Of a DNA stretch of 64,000 nucleotides, positions 1-9,057 are shown in pieces. The stretch comes from CAVRXQ01 sp963831155 (lineage in GTDB: Bacteria > Actinomycetota > Acidimicrobiia > Acidimicrobiales > Bog-793), in contig CAWHOY010000006.1 of NCBI GenBank assembly GCA_963831155.1, positions 496,001 to 560,000 on the forward strand. The letters are read 5' to 3'. Each line of letters starts with the position of its first letter. Position 1 is the stretch's first letter. The translations under genes and the position numbers were made by a program. Under the pieces are notes generated by a model. That model did not search any database, had not been told where the DNA came from, and saw nothing but the letters and a program-made list of their open reading frames with translations.

Positions 1-383
1 GGGGACGGGCCGGCACCACTCGATTGGCCCGTCGCTGTCGTCATTCACTTCACCCCAGTAGATGCAGAACGTCGCGCCCGTCCGTCCCTCCATTGAAGGA
101 AGGTGATGCTTGCGCAAGAGCGCGACGAACTCCTTTCCGAACGCCCATGCTCCGGCTTCCCCGACGACGGTGCGCTTCAGACAGAGCAGCGAGCGTCGCG
201 GCATCGCCCGTGTCGAGACCTCGTACATGATCGAACTCCTTCCGCTCAGGCGCTCAACGAGATAGCGGGCGAGCTCCCGACGATCGGCATACTGCGACTC
301 GACGGCGGCCCAGTAATGCCCGATCTGTACCGCCGCCTCTTTCGGTGGAAGCGAGAGGAGTTCGCGGATCTCGGAAAGCGGAA
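1..383 (-). pseudogene. MerR-family regulator, C-terminal effector-binding part (other frame, runs off window)
   Basis: Reading the minus strand one frame away from the N-terminal fragment gives a sensible continuation from about 383 to the left edge. It begins with the end of the winged-helix domain (VPLSEIRELLSLPP) and a dimerisation helix. It then enters a GyrI/AraC-like ligand-binding domain of the kind found in BmrR-type multidrug regulators (MYEVSTRAMPRRSLLCLKR). No start codon is needed because this is the same gene as the 246-566 fragment, separated by an apparent one-base loss near 384. The gene continues beyond the window. The frameshift may be a sequencing error. Confidence 0.6.
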
Positions 384-566
384 CTGCAGTTGGCGCAGGG
401 CGGCCACGAGGCGCGCCGGCTCGAGTTGTGCCCCGTCGTAGTAGCGATATCCCGAGCCCGTGTCCACTCGTGCCGGCTGAAGCAGACCCAGCTCGTCGTA
501 GAGACGGAGCGCTCTCGGAGACAAGCGTGATCGTCGAGCGAACTCGCCGATGCTCATTTCGGCCAC
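246..566 (-). CDS. MerR-family transcriptional regulator, N-terminal fragment (frameshifted)
   Basis: The first 40 residues are a typical MerR winged helix-turn-helix: MSIGEFARRSRLSPRALRLY, then an ELGLL and YRYYD signature. It should bind a palindromic operator with its dimer partner. Start is GTG at 566 or ATG at 557. Homology is lost after LVAALRQLQ, and the remaining residues to 246 are read out of frame. Inserting one base near 384 restores the expected VPLSEIRELL continuation. The intact protein would be a BmrR-like effector-binding regulator. No target gene is visible in the window. Confidence 0.65.
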   Translation of the reverse strand: MAEMSIGEFARRSRLSPRALRLYDELGLLQPARVDTGSGYRYYDGAQLEPARLVAALRQLQFRFPRSANSSRFHRKRRRYRSGITGPPSSRSMPIVGSSPAISLSA

Positions 567-728
567 AGTTCTGCTCTCCCATCGACAAGGTGTTTGCCCT
601 GCACCATCACCATGGACTCTTCCCCAAGGTAAAAGTCAAGGTCTCGGGGGCATCGTGGCCCAATCCGATCGTCACGGAGCGCCGTATTTCTTCTCGAAAG
701 CAAACAACCTGTCTCGAATTGAGGTGCA

Positions 729-1274
729 ATGACGCAGTCATCCAATCGGAGATTCCCTGCAGGGTTCGCGACGGCACGGTTTCGTGTCTGGACCGCGGCC
801 GCGCTCGTCACGTTTGCCGCATTCGGCATTGCGTTCGTCGGCGTGACGACGTCTGGCGCCCGCGTGCACGCGGCGATGTCCACGAAAGTGCACGCAGCGA
901 GCGTGAGCGGCGTCGGCAGCGTGCTCGTCGATTCAGCAGGAAGGACCCTCTACGTCTTCTCCCTGGACAAGCGTTCGCGCGTTAGTTGCTCCAGCACGTG
1001 CGAGAAGTACTGGCCACAGCTCGTGGCGGACGGTTCGGTAGTCGCGGGCTCGGGCGTCAAGAAGTCGCTGCTCGGAACGATCAAGGCACCGAACGGCAAG
1101 GAGCAAGTGACCTACAACAAGTGGCCGCTGTACACCTACGTCGGTGACACCAAGGCCGGTGTTGCGACCGGCGAAGGCGCCACCGCCTTCGGCGGAACGT
1201 GGCACGGCATCCACCCGAACGGTTCCATCGCGACGAAGCAGTCCTCAAGTGGTGGGGGCGGCTACGGCTATTGA
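729..1274 (+). CDS. secreted repeat (COG4315-type) protein
   Basis: Exported 181-residue protein. An N-terminal arginine-containing segment is followed by a hydrophobic helix (about residues 21-42) that serves as signal peptide or anchor. The rest holds two copies of the secreted-repeat unit seen in actinobacterial lipoprotein-like proteins: a VDSAGRTLYVFSLD segment, a CSSTCEKYWP cysteine pair, and a second YNKWPLYTYVGD segment. The tail is Ser/Gly rich and ends GGGGYGY. The biochemical function of this family is unknown. It sits directly upstream of an ECF sigma/anti-sigma pair on the same strand and may belong to the same envelope-stress unit, which is inference. Confidence 0.75.
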   Translation: MTQSSNRRFPAGFATARFRVWTAAALVTFAAFGIAFVGVTTSGARVHAAMSTKVHAASVSGVGSVLVDSAGRTLYVFSLDKRSRVSCSSTCEKYWPQLVADGSVVAGSGVKKSLLGTIKAPNGKEQVTYNKWPLYTYVGDTKAGVATGEGATAFGGTWHGIHPNGSIATKQSSSGGGGYGY

Positions 1275-1312
1275 TAGCAATCTGCCCTCCTTCTCGCGCC
1301 GTATCTTTCTGC

Positions 1313-1894
1313 GTGCCTCGTGACCGACTTCCTGTCGGTGAGCTCACGGACGAAGCCCTGCTCGCGGGGTTCGGAGCGAGCGACGAGGAAAGCACGCTCG
1401 CTTTCGTCCGCCGTTTCCAGGCAAAGGTCTTCGGTGTGGCCGTCGCTGTGTTGGGCGACGGCCACACAGCGGAAGACGTGGGGCAGCTCACCTTCGAACG
1501 GGCTTGGCGCCACGCCCGGACCTACGACTCGCGTCGGGGATCCGTGTCCTCGTGGTTGACCTCCATCGCTCGTAACGCGGCGATCGACGCCTCACGGGTG
1601 CGCGTCGCGATCCCGACCGATGCGATCGACCTCTTAGAGCGCGCGAGTGGTGGGGGCGACGCGCCCGAACGAGCGGCTCTGGCCAGCGAATCCGCCCGCG
1701 AGCTGCGCGCCGCGCTGACGACGTTGCCGCACGAACAAGCGCGTGCGATCGTGCTGGCCGGCATCGGGGGCTTCTCGGCCAGCCAGATCGCGAGCGTCGA
1801 GGGAATTCCGCTTGGTACGGCGAAGACGCGGATCCGCACCGCGATGCTGCGACTGCGTGTCACGCTCGAAAGACCAGGTGTCGACCGTGAGTGA
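1313..1894 (+). CDS. ECF-family RNA polymerase sigma factor
   Basis: 193-residue sigma-70 family ECF factor. Region 2 covers roughly residues 15-85 (LAFVRRFQAKVFGVAVAVLG, then AEDVGQLTFERAW and SSWLTSIARNAAID). Region 4 covers about 125-185 (LTTLPHEQARAIVLAGIGGFSASQIASVEG, cited here in two parts because the run is long: the first ends at VLAG). It directs core polymerase to a small regulon. The frame is open from 1199, but similarity begins near ELTDEALLAGF, so GTG at 1313 is the chosen start. The anti-sigma gene overlaps its stop by 8 bases, the usual arrangement for translational coupling. Likely SigK/SigL-like group. Confidence 0.88.
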   Translation: MPRDRLPVGELTDEALLAGFGASDEESTLAFVRRFQAKVFGVAVAVLGDGHTAEDVGQLTFERAWRHARTYDSRRGSVSSWLTSIARNAAIDASRVRVAIPTDAIDLLERASGGGDAPERAALASESARELRAALTTLPHEQARAIVLAGIGGFSASQIASVEGIPLGTAKTRIRTAMLRLRVTLERPGVDRE

Positions 1895-2564
1895 AATGAC
1901 GTGCGCCGAGTTCCGCACGCTGAGTGCCGAGTTTGCACTGGGCGTTCTGGAAGCACGCGAGCGCGCGCTCGCCGTCGCGCATCTCGAGCGCTGCGCCGAA
2001 TGCCGGGAACAAATGAGCGAACTTGCCGAGATCGCGGACGGACTCGCCGCGCTCGCCCCGCTTGTCGAACCGCCGAACGGATTCGAGTCGCGCGTACTCA
2101 AAGCCCTTCGGACAACTCGACGCGAGCAGACGGCGATGCCTTGGCGTCGGCGGGCGCCGTTCATCGCCATGGCAGCGGCGGTCCTTTTGGTCGCGGGATT
2201 CGGCGGGTGGGCGTTGCGGGGAAGCGGGAAGGCCGGTCAATCGGTCGTGCATGCGCAGCTCACCGCTGCCGAGCTCGAATCGTCGCATCGGGTGGTCGGC
2301 GAGGTCGTGATCAGTCGTACCGGTTCGTGGGTCTCGATGGCGGTCGATCTGCATCAGCAGAACGTGTGGGCGACCTGCGAAGTGGTCACGAAGGGCGGTC
2401 AGGCGGTGGTCGTCGGCTCGTTCCGCATTGTCCATGGCCACGGCTATTGGGCGGCGCCACTTCATGGACCGATGACAATCGACGGTGCCCGCCTCGTCGC
2501 CTACAACGGGAGCACGCTCGCTTCATCAACGTTTTCATCGGTGCGAGTCAGCAGGACGAACTAG
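1887..2564 (+). CDS. zinc-binding anti-sigma factor (RskA-like)
   Basis: 225-residue membrane anti-sigma factor expected to hold the preceding ECF sigma factor inactive. The N-terminal cytoplasmic domain carries the ZAS signature H-x3-C-x2-C in HLERCAEC, preceded by an upstream Cys (MTCAEF). A single transmembrane helix lies at about residues 93-110 (FIAMAAAVLLVAGFGGWAL). The extracytoplasmic domain is RskA-like and ends near SVRVSRTN. Start is GTG 1887, overlapping the sigma stop (GTGA). ATG 1896 is the alternative. Release of the sigma factor would require regulated intramembrane proteolysis, for which no site-1 protease is encoded nearby. Confidence 0.85.
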   Translation: MSEMTCAEFRTLSAEFALGVLEARERALAVAHLERCAECREQMSELAEIADGLAALAPLVEPPNGFESRVLKALRTTRREQTAMPWRRRAPFIAMAAAVLLVAGFGGWALRGSGKAGQSVVHAQLTAAELESSHRVVGEVVISRTGSWVSMAVDLHQQNVWATCEVVTKGGQAVVVGSFRIVHGHGYWAAPLHGPMTIDGARLVAYNGSTLASSTFSSVRVSRTN

Positions 2565-2718
2565 CGCCGAGCGATCTCGCCAGAGGACACAATCTCCCGA
2601 CGATTCGGACCGTGCGAACGGCGCCGGCAGACGGAATGATGGCGCGGGCTGTCGATCCGATGACTCCCGTGCCTCGAGAGCCGGGGCGGAATGAACGGCT
2701 CGGGGAGAGGTGATTTCC

Positions 2719-3654
2719 GTGCGACGACTCGCGCTGTCCGCGGCGTTCACGGTCCTTTTTGCGTCAGCGATCGGCGCGCAAGCTCCGCGCAGCGAAGCGG
2801 CGCAAAAGAGCAGCACCGAAGGCTTGCGGGCAGACTGCGGAAGCATGTACCCGGCGCATCCGCGCACCGGTGAGCCGGTGCGGCTCAGCGCCGAAGTTTT
2901 CGGCGACGAGGCGACACTCAGCGGTACGTACGGCGGCTCGTACATATCCGAGATCTCGAAAGCGTCGTTGATGATCCGCGATCACGGCCGTGTCGTCCTG
3001 TCGAAACGCCTCGGGCAGGGTTCGCCTTTCTTCAAGGACTCGATCTCGCTCGGGTTTTCGTTTCCCGTGTACAGGGGCCGCGCGAACCCTCCGCAAGGTC
3101 CGCTCTGCGTGGCGCAACTCGCGCCGCGCGAACAACCCAGCGTGCTACTCGATCTCTACACCGGCGGCGCGCATTGCTGCACGATCCTCGACGGATACCG
3201 CTTCGGGTCCGGTCGGCGGGAGCTCACCTCACTCGATCTCGGGAATCCGGACGCTCAACTCGTCGAAGAAGGCGACAGGTTCGTCATCATCACGGCAGAT
3301 AACTCCTTCGCCTACGCCTTTTCGTCGTTCGCCGGGTCGGGGATGCCGGTCGAGGTGTTGTCCTTCTCCGGCGACTCGTTCACCAACGTCACTCGCGACT
3401 ACCTCGGCATCGTCGCCGAGGACTCGAACCTATGGCAGAGCCTCTACTACGAGAATCCGTCGACGGCGACGGGGCTCTTGGCGGCGTGGGTCGCCGATCA
3501 GGATCGCCTCGGCGAGTCCGCCTCGGCCTGGGAGTTCGTCGAGGGTCTCGTGCAGCACCGTCAGCTCACCGTGACGCCCTGGTTTAAGAACGGCGCGGCG
3601 TACCTGATGGCTTTGCGCGCCTTGTTGGTGAAGGACGGCTACCAAGCGTCCTGA
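2719..3654 (+). CDS. secreted protein of unknown function
   Basis: About 311 residues with a clear signal peptide (VRRLALSAAFTVLFASAIGA, then AQA as the probable cleavage region). The mature part contains a GGAHCC dicysteine motif and alternating short strands such as LLDLYTGGAHC and FVIITADNSFAYAF. I do not recognise a catalytic motif. GTG 2719 is preferred over GTG 2710 because a GGGGAGAGG ribosome-binding site at 2702-2710 is correctly spaced only for 2719. It follows the sigma/anti-sigma pair by 154 bases and converges on lon across an inverted repeat. Confidence 0.7.
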   Translation: MRRLALSAAFTVLFASAIGAQAPRSEAAQKSSTEGLRADCGSMYPAHPRTGEPVRLSAEVFGDEATLSGTYGGSYISEISKASLMIRDHGRVVLSKRLGQGSPFFKDSISLGFSFPVYRGRANPPQGPLCVAQLAPREQPSVLLDLYTGGAHCCTILDGYRFGSGRRELTSLDLGNPDAQLVEEGDRFVIITADNSFAYAFSSFAGSGMPVEVLSFSGDSFTNVTRDYLGIVAEDSNLWQSLYYENPSTATGLLAAWVADQDRLGESASAWEFVEGLVQHRQLTVTPWFKNGAAYLMALRALLVKDGYQAS

Positions 3655-3671
3655 CTAGGACAGGACGAGCG

Positions 3672-3703
3672 CCTGCCGCTCGTGTCAGGACGCGAGCGGC
3701 AGG
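3672..3703. terminator. inverted repeat between convergent genes
   Basis: A perfect 11-bp stem, CCTGCCGCTCG (3672-3682) with CGAGCGGCAGG (3693-3703), encloses a 10-base loop. It begins 17 bases after the secreted-protein stop, and its right arm lies inside the last codons of lon. There is no T-tract, so it may act as a bidirectional hairpin barrier rather than a classical intrinsic terminator. Confidence 0.5.
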
Positions 3704-6048
3704 GAGCCTCCGTCGATTTCCGAGTCCGTCGCTAGCGCGACGGCGAGCACTTCGTCGATCGTCTCGGCAAGGGTGAAGTGCATCTTTGAACGCACGTCCT
3801 CTGGGACGTCTTCGAGATCGCCGCCGTTTCTCGACGGCAGGATCACGTGGCTCAATCCGGCGCGGTACGCCGCGAGCACCTTCTGCTTGACGCCACCGAT
3901 CGGAAGTACACGACCTTGCAGCGTCACCTCTCCGGTCATGCCGACCTTCGGGTTCACGGGCTTGTCTAACAACAGGCTCGAGAGCGCTGCGACCATCGTC
4001 ACGCCCGCTGACGGACCGTCCTTCGGAACGGCGCCCGCCGGAACGTGCAGGTGGAACCGATTGCCCTCGAAGGTCTCCGCGTCGATGCCGAGCTCCGCAG
4101 CGTGCGATCGCACGTGTGAGAGCGCAATCTCCGCGGACTCCTTCATGACGTCACCGAGCTGTCCGGTGAGCGTGAGCCCTTCTGGTCCGCGCATCTTGGT
4201 CGCTTCGATGAAGAGCACGTCACCACCGGCCCCGGTGACGGCGAGTCCTGTCGCGACGCCCGGCACACTCGTGCGGTCCGCCGCCTCGAAAAAAAACCGC
4301 GGACGGCCGAGCCAACCTTTTACGTCGTCCTTGTCGACAACGACCGGCGCGACAAGCTCGTGCGAGGCGATCTTCGTCGCGACCTTGCGCAACAGGCGCC
4401 CGAGTTCGCGCTCGAGATTGCGGACGCCCGCCTCTCTCGTGAAGTCGGCCGAGATTTCTCGGATCGCGTCGTCACTCACGTCGACCTCCTCGGAGCGCAG
4501 CCCTGCGCGCTCGAGTTGGCGCTTCAAGAGGTGGTGGCGCGCGATCGCGACCTTCTCCTCTTCGGTGTAACCGTCGATTCGGATGACCTCCATCCGGTCG
4601 AGCAACGGTGAAGGGATCGTCTCGATGACGTTGGCCGTCGCGATGAACAGCACGTTCGAAAGGTCGAGTTCGACTTCGAGGTAGTGATCGCGGAACGTGT
4701 GGTTCTGGGCCGGATCGAGGACCTCAAGCAGCGCCGACGAAGGGTCACCGCGGAAGTCCGAACCGATCTTGTCGACCTCGTCCAGGACGATCACCGGGTT
4801 CATCGTTCCGGCCTCGCGTAGCGCCCGCACCAATCGGCCCGGTTGCGCGCCGACATAGGTGCGCCGGTGCCCGCGGATCTCCGCTTCGTCGTGAACGCCA
4901 CCGAGTGCGACCCGGACGAAGCGGCGTCCGAGCGCGCGCGCCACCGACTCGCCGAGCGAGGTCTTGCCGACGCCCGGGGGCCCGACGAGAGCGAGGATCG
5001 CCCCGGCACCGCGGCCCTGGCTGGGGGCGAGGCCGCGTTCGGCCTTCAGCGCGCGCACCGCGAGCTGCTCGACGATGCGCTCTTTTACATCGGTCAGTCC
5101 CTCGTGGTCCTCGTCGAGGACGCGCGCCGCCGCATTCACGTCGGTCGAGTCCTCGGAGGTGATTCCCCACGGCAGCTCCAAGACGGTGTCGAGCCACGTC
5201 CGCACCCAGCCGAACTCGGGGCTCTGTTCGCTCGTGCGCTCGAGCTTGTCGATCTCGCGTTCGACCGCCTTGCGCACCATCTCGGGCAAGTCGCGCTCGG
5301 CGATCTTGGAGCGGTAGGACTCGGGGGAGCCGTCGTCGGTTTCGCCGTCGAGCTCGCCGAGCTCCTTACGGATCGCGTCGAGCTGTCGGCGCAAGAGGAA
5401 CTCGCGCTGGGTCTTCTCCATACCCTCTTCGACGCTCGTCTTGATCTGCTCGCGCAGCGTCAGGTCGGCGAGGATCTCGCGTGCCCAGCGCAGCACGAGG
5501 CGCAGTCGCGCCTCGACGTCGAGCGTCTCGAGCACCTCGACCTTCTGGGCGAGGGTGAGGTCCGGCGAGTATCCCGACAGATCAGCTATCTCGGCGGGGT
5601 CGGTCACGTCGCGCAGCCGCTCGGCGATCCGGCGCGCACCCCGGGTGAGGAGGATGTTCTCGAGCACCGCCCGGTACTCGCGGGCGAGCTCGCCGATCGC
5701 CGGAGACTCGGCCCGCTCCTCAACGGAGTCCACCTGCACCCAGAGCGCCTGTCCCGTCCCGGGCACGGCGGTCCCGATCGAGACGCGGGAGATGCCGTGG
5801 ATGACCATCGCCCGGTGCCCTCCGGGCAGTTCGCCGATCTCGAGGATCTCGGAGACGACGCCGATCGATGAGTAGCGACCGTCAATGTGAGGCACGAGGA
5901 CGAGCTTCCCGCCGACGGAGCCGGCGGCGTCCAAGGCGGCCTTCGCCTCGTCGGTCTCGAGCGCCATCGTGAAGACCATTCCAGGCAGCACGACGCCCGA
6001 GGTCAGGGGCAAAAGCGGGAGCGTTTCGGTCGTCACCAGCTCGGCCAT
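3685..6048 (-). CDS. lon: ATP-dependent protease Lon
   Basis: 787-residue cytoplasmic AAA+ serine protease that degrades misfolded and regulatory proteins. The N-terminal substrate-binding domain spans about residues 8-200. A coiled region follows, then Walker A GPPGVGKTS (about 356-364) and Walker B VIVLDEVDK. The protease domain has Ser680 in DGPSAG and Lys721 in GGVKQK as the catalytic dyad. The frame is open to 6249, but similarity begins at MAELVTTETLPLLPL. ATG 6048 has a GGAGG site six bases upstream and is the chosen start. Length is normal for the family. It is monocistronic in this window. Confidence 0.95.
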   Translation of the reverse strand: MAELVTTETLPLLPLTSGVVLPGMVFTMALETDEAKAALDAAGSVGGKLVLVPHIDGRYSSIGVVSEILEIGELPGGHRAMVIHGISRVSIGTAVPGTGQALWVQVDSVEERAESPAIGELAREYRAVLENILLTRGARRIAERLRDVTDPAEIADLSGYSPDLTLAQKVEVLETLDVEARLRLVLRWAREILADLTLREQIKTSVEEGMEKTQREFLLRRQLDAIRKELGELDGETDDGSPESYRSKIAERDLPEMVRKAVEREIDKLERTSEQSPEFGWVRTWLDTVLELPWGITSEDSTDVNAAARVLDEDHEGLTDVKERIVEQLAVRALKAERGLAPSQGRGAGAILALVGPPGVGKTSLGESVARALGRRFVRVALGGVHDEAEIRGHRRTYVGAQPGRLVRALREAGTMNPVIVLDEVDKIGSDFRGDPSSALLEVLDPAQNHTFRDHYLEVELDLSNVLFIATANVIETIPSPLLDRMEVIRIDGYTEEEKVAIARHHLLKRQLERAGLRSEEVDVSDDAIREISADFTREAGVRNLERELGRLLRKVATKIASHELVAPVVVDKDDVKGWLGRPRFFFEAADRTSVPGVATGLAVTGAGGDVLFIEATKMRGPEGLTLTGQLGDVMKESAEIALSHVRSHAAELGIDAETFEGNRFHLHVPAGAVPKDGPSAGVTMVAALSSLLLDKPVNPKVGMTGEVTLQGRVLPIGGVKQKVLAAYRAGLSHVILPSRNGGDLEDVPEDVRSKMHFTLAETIDEVLAVALATDSEIDGGSLPLAS

Positions 6049-6176
6049 CAGGATCCTCCGTTCGGGGCGACTCCTGCCGCCCACTTCTTTGCGCGTACAA
6101 CAATTTACGGCGAACCCGTGTTCCCCGAGCGCGTCAGAAAGGTGCCGAGAACGGCCGGTTAGCCCGGAGGACCTGC

Positions 6177-7841
6177 TCAGCGCGGTGGGAAGGGCAGCGC
6201 GGTCCGGGAGATCTCGACGTCGAAGCGCTGATCGTCGGTCGACGGCCACACCATCGCCTCTGTGTCAGACATCTCGTCAGCGGCGAGGAGTGGCTCGGTC
6301 GCAAGGTGATACGGCCGCAGCGCCGAAAGGCTCCACCGCGACGGCGATGCCGCCTTCGCCTTCAGCCCGCGGTGCGCGAGAACGATCGCGGCGAGTGCCG
6401 CCGCGGCGATGACGAAGACTGACGCCCGGTCGAGGCCGACCGACTCGCCTGAGGTCACTCCGGTACCGATGATCGCCGCCGTCACCGCGACACCGATCGC
6501 CGCTCCGACCTGGCGGCTCATGTTGATGAGACCGCCGGCGAGGCCCTGCTCGGAGTCGGTGATGCCCTGGGTGGCGGCGACGGTCGCGCCGAAGGCCCCA
6601 GACGCTGTGCCGTAGCCGGCGAACATGAAGCCGATCACAAGGAGCGGGTAGCTGCGGAAGGCGACGAAACCCGCCAACATGCCAAGCCCCATCGCCGCCG
6701 CGGTCCCCGACAGCATCAGGTACCGGCGCGTCCCCACCCGGCGCACGATGCGCGCACCGCGTGAGGCGCCGACGAAGCCGAGCACGCCCTGGGGCACCAT
6801 CGCGAGCCCGGTGACGAGCGGCGAGTAATGGAGGACGAGCTGCAGATAGAGCGGCATGACGAGCAGTTCGCCCGCGCTCCAAGCCCCGAGCATGATGGTG
6901 AAGACGTTGGCCGCCGCGAGCTGGCGGATCTTCAGGATCTCGAGACGAACGAGCGGGCTGTGGTGGCGTTGCTCGACGGCGACGAATCCGGTGATCAAGA
7001 CGAAGGCGAGAACGAAGGCAAGCGCCGTTCTGCCGGAGAGCCAGCCGTTGATCGGGCCTTCAGAGACCGCGTAGACAATGGTCGCGATGGCGCCGGTAAT
7101 GAGCAATGCGCCCGCGACATCGAGCCGACGGCGCTGCCGTGCGCGCTCGGCGGCGGGGATGAGCGAGGGCGCGAGCGCCGCGGCGATCAGACCGATCGGC
7201 ACGTTCACCCACAGCACGGCGCGCCAGTCGAAGAACTCGACGAGGATGCCGCCGAGCACGAGTCCGGCGACAAAGCCGATCGAGGCCGTCGCGCCGTAGA
7301 AGCCGAGGGCGCGGGTGCGCTGCTGGCCCTCGGGGAGGCTCGTCGTGATGAGTGATAGCGATGCCGGGGCGACGAGCGCCGCTCCGACTCCCTGCACCGC
7401 GCGGGCGGCGACGAGGACGGCGATGCTGTGCGCGAGCCCGCCGGCGAGTGACGCGCCAGCGAAAATCACAAGCCCGACGACGAACGTGCGCCGCCGTCCG
7501 AAAAGGTCGCCGATGCGTCCGCCGAGGACGAGGAGACCGCCGAAGGTGATCGCATAGGCTGTGATCACCCACTGCACGGCCGTCGCGCCGACATGCAGCT
7601 CGCGCTCGATCGAGGCGAGCGCGACGTTCACGATGCTGAAGTCCAAGACAACCATGAACGCCACGGACAAAAGGAGTGCGAGCGCAGCCGCCGGGTGGGC
7701 CGCTCCGCCGTCGCTGTGACTCGGAACGCGGCCGCGAATCTGCTTGGCGGACATTCCGAGGCGCTTCAGGGAGGCGCCGAGCTGGCGGGAAGCAAAGCCC
7801 CGCCACGAAATCGGGTTCCCCGTCGCTGTCGCCCCTTCCAT
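6177..7841 (-). CDS. MFS transporter, DHA2/EmrB-QacA drug-efflux family
   Basis: 554-residue inner-membrane proton antiporter predicted to export drugs or toxic metabolites. The hydropathy pattern fits 14 transmembrane helices. Family motifs include LDFSIVNVAL in helix 1, GGRIGDLFGRRR in the loop after helix 2, and the gate motif near GFVAGLVLGGIL in helix 5. A GGAGGAG site lies five bases before ATG 7841, so this start is preferred over GTG 7865. It is divergent from a TetR gene with an 18-bp operator-like palindrome in the gap, the usual arrangement for substrate-induced efflux. The substrate cannot be inferred. Confidence 0.9.
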   Translation of the reverse strand: MEGATATGNPISWRGFASRQLGASLKRLGMSAKQIRGRVPSHSDGGAAHPAAALALLLSVAFMVVLDFSIVNVALASIERELHVGATAVQWVITAYAITFGGLLVLGGRIGDLFGRRRTFVVGLVIFAGASLAGGLAHSIAVLVAARAVQGVGAALVAPASLSLITTSLPEGQQRTRALGFYGATASIGFVAGLVLGGILVEFFDWRAVLWVNVPIGLIAAALAPSLIPAAERARQRRRLDVAGALLITGAIATIVYAVSEGPINGWLSGRTALAFVLAFVLITGFVAVEQRHHSPLVRLEILKIRQLAAANVFTIMLGAWSAGELLVMPLYLQLVLHYSPLVTGLAMVPQGVLGFVGASRGARIVRRVGTRRYLMLSGTAAAMGLGMLAGFVAFRSYPLLVIGFMFAGYGTASGAFGATVAATQGITDSEQGLAGGLINMSRQVGAAIGVAVTAAIIGTGVTSGESVGLDRASVFVIAAAALAAIVLAHRGLKAKAASPSRWSLSALRPYHLATEPLLAADEMSDTEAMVWPSTDDQRFDVEISRTALPFPPR

Positions 7842-7893
7842 CTGCTCCTCCGTCAGCGAGCCCACTCGCCAGGGCTCGAAGCTCTAATATCGT

Positions 7894-7911
7894 AAACGAT
7901 ACGTACCGTTT
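7894..7911. promoter_or_regulatory. TetR operator candidate
   Basis: AAACGATACGTACCGTTT is an 18-bp near-palindrome with one mismatched pair, two positions from the ends of its central TACGTA hexamer. It sits in the 103-base gap between the divergent MFS and TetR genes, in an AT-richer patch. Repression of both divergent promoters by the TetR protein is the natural reading. This is inference from symmetry and position. Confidence 0.6.
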
Positions 7912-7944
7912 CGAAAATCGGTCCACCAGGGTCAACGCAAGGGG

Positions 7945-8568
7945 GTGAGCGGTATTCCCGAGCTCTTGGTTGGAGCCCCTGCGGCGCGCGGCCGCGGCCG
8001 GCCGATGAGTCCGCAGACCGAACAGGCGATCCTCGACGCGACGACCGTGCTCCTCGCCGAGCGGCCGCTCGCCGGGATCACGATCGAAGAGGTCGCAGAG
8101 CGGGCGCGGGTGAGCAAGGCGTCCGTGTACCGGCGGTGGCCTTCGAAGGGCACCCTCGCCTTCGACGCTTTCGTCGGTGAATTCCTGAAGCGCCTTCCCA
8201 CTCCCGACACCGGCAGTCTCGAGGAGGACCTGCGCATCTCGCTTCGCGGTTGGGTGCGCGTTGTGCGCGAGACGACGACGGGCAGGACCCTGCGCGGCCT
8301 CATCGCCGAGGTCCAGCGCGATCCCGAACTTGCCGAGGCGTGGCGTGACCGCTTTATCAATCCACTGCGCGCCTCGCGCGCCGAGATCGTGCAGCGCGCG
8401 ATCGATCGCGGTGAGCTCGGCCGCGACGCCAACGTCGACGTGTTGCTCGACCTAGTGTTCGGACCCGCCTACCACCGCTTTTTGCAAGGTCACCGACCCC
8501 TCGACGACGCGTTCGTGAAAGCCGTCGTCAAAGCGGTGATCGGGGCGGTGCGCGAAGGCGCGATCTGA
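7945..8568 (+). CDS. TetR-family transcriptional regulator
   Basis: 207-residue repressor. The N-terminal helix-turn-helix (about residues 25-70) reads QAILDATTVLLAE, then ITIEEVAERARVSKASVYRR. The C-terminal part is helical and would form the dimer and ligand pocket (LRISLRGWVRVVRETTTGR, resembling the TetR_C_16 or AcrR-type C-terminus). Start is GTG 7945, although the purine run AAGGGGG lies only a few bases upstream. It is divergent from the MFS exporter and most likely controls it and itself. Confidence 0.88.
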   Translation: MSGIPELLVGAPAARGRGRPMSPQTEQAILDATTVLLAERPLAGITIEEVAERARVSKASVYRRWPSKGTLAFDAFVGEFLKRLPTPDTGSLEEDLRISLRGWVRVVRETTTGRTLRGLIAEVQRDPELAEAWRDRFINPLRASRAEIVQRAIDRGELGRDANVDVLLDLVFGPAYHRFLQGHRPLDDAFVKAVVKAVIGAVREGAI

Positions 8569-8577
8569 AACGCGCGG

Positions 8578-9057
8578 CTACGGCAGGATGAGGTGGCTGT
8601 CGCCGAACTCGTGGAACAGATAGCCCTCGCGGATCGCCTCGTCGTAGGCGTTCTCGAGCAGGTCGCGACCCGCGATCGCTTCCAACAGCAAAAGGTGAGT
8701 CGCCTCGGGTTCGTGCCAGCCGGTGACGATCCCGTCGACGACACGCACAGAGCTCTCCGGGGTGACCATGAGGTTCGTCCAGTCGTCAAATTCCTCGACA
8801 CAGCCGGACTCGCCGACCGCTGACTCGAGCGCGCGCACGACGGTCGTGCCGATCGCGACCACCCTTCCGCCTTCGAGTCGCACCGTATTTACCCGGTTCG
8901 CTGTGGCCCGCGAGACGACGAAGCGTTCTGGATACGGAAGCTCATCGCCTTCGAGCGACGCGACGCCGGTATGCAGCACGACCGGCGAAATGCCGACCCC
9001 CTTCGCGACCAGACGGGTGATCGTCTCGGGTGTGAGCGGCCGCCCGGCGCTCGGCAT
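8578..9057 (-). CDS. queA: QueA, C-terminal fragment
   Basis: 159 residues matching the C-terminal half of S-adenosylmethionine:tRNA ribosyltransferase-isomerase, the epoxyqueuosine-forming enzyme of queuosine synthesis. Recognisable blocks are MPSAGRPLTPETITRLVAKG, GTTVVRALESA, DGIVTGWHEPEATHLLLLEA and the C-terminal GYLFHEFGDSHLILP. It is one frame off from the N-terminal fragment. The ATG at 9057 is an internal methionine of the family (EMPSAGRPF in relatives), not a true start. Confidence 0.75.
   Translation of the reverse strand: MPSAGRPLTPETITRLVAKGVGISPVVLHTGVASLEGDELPYPERFVVSRATANRVNTVRLEGGRVVAIGTTVVRALESAVGESGCVEEFDDWTNLMVTPESSVRVVDGIVTGWHEPEATHLLLLEAIAGRDLLENAYDEAIREGYLFHEFGDSHLILP

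Noticed and set aside
4843..5871. 342-codon plus-strand ORF
   Set aside because: Antisense to lon, with no start context or motif.
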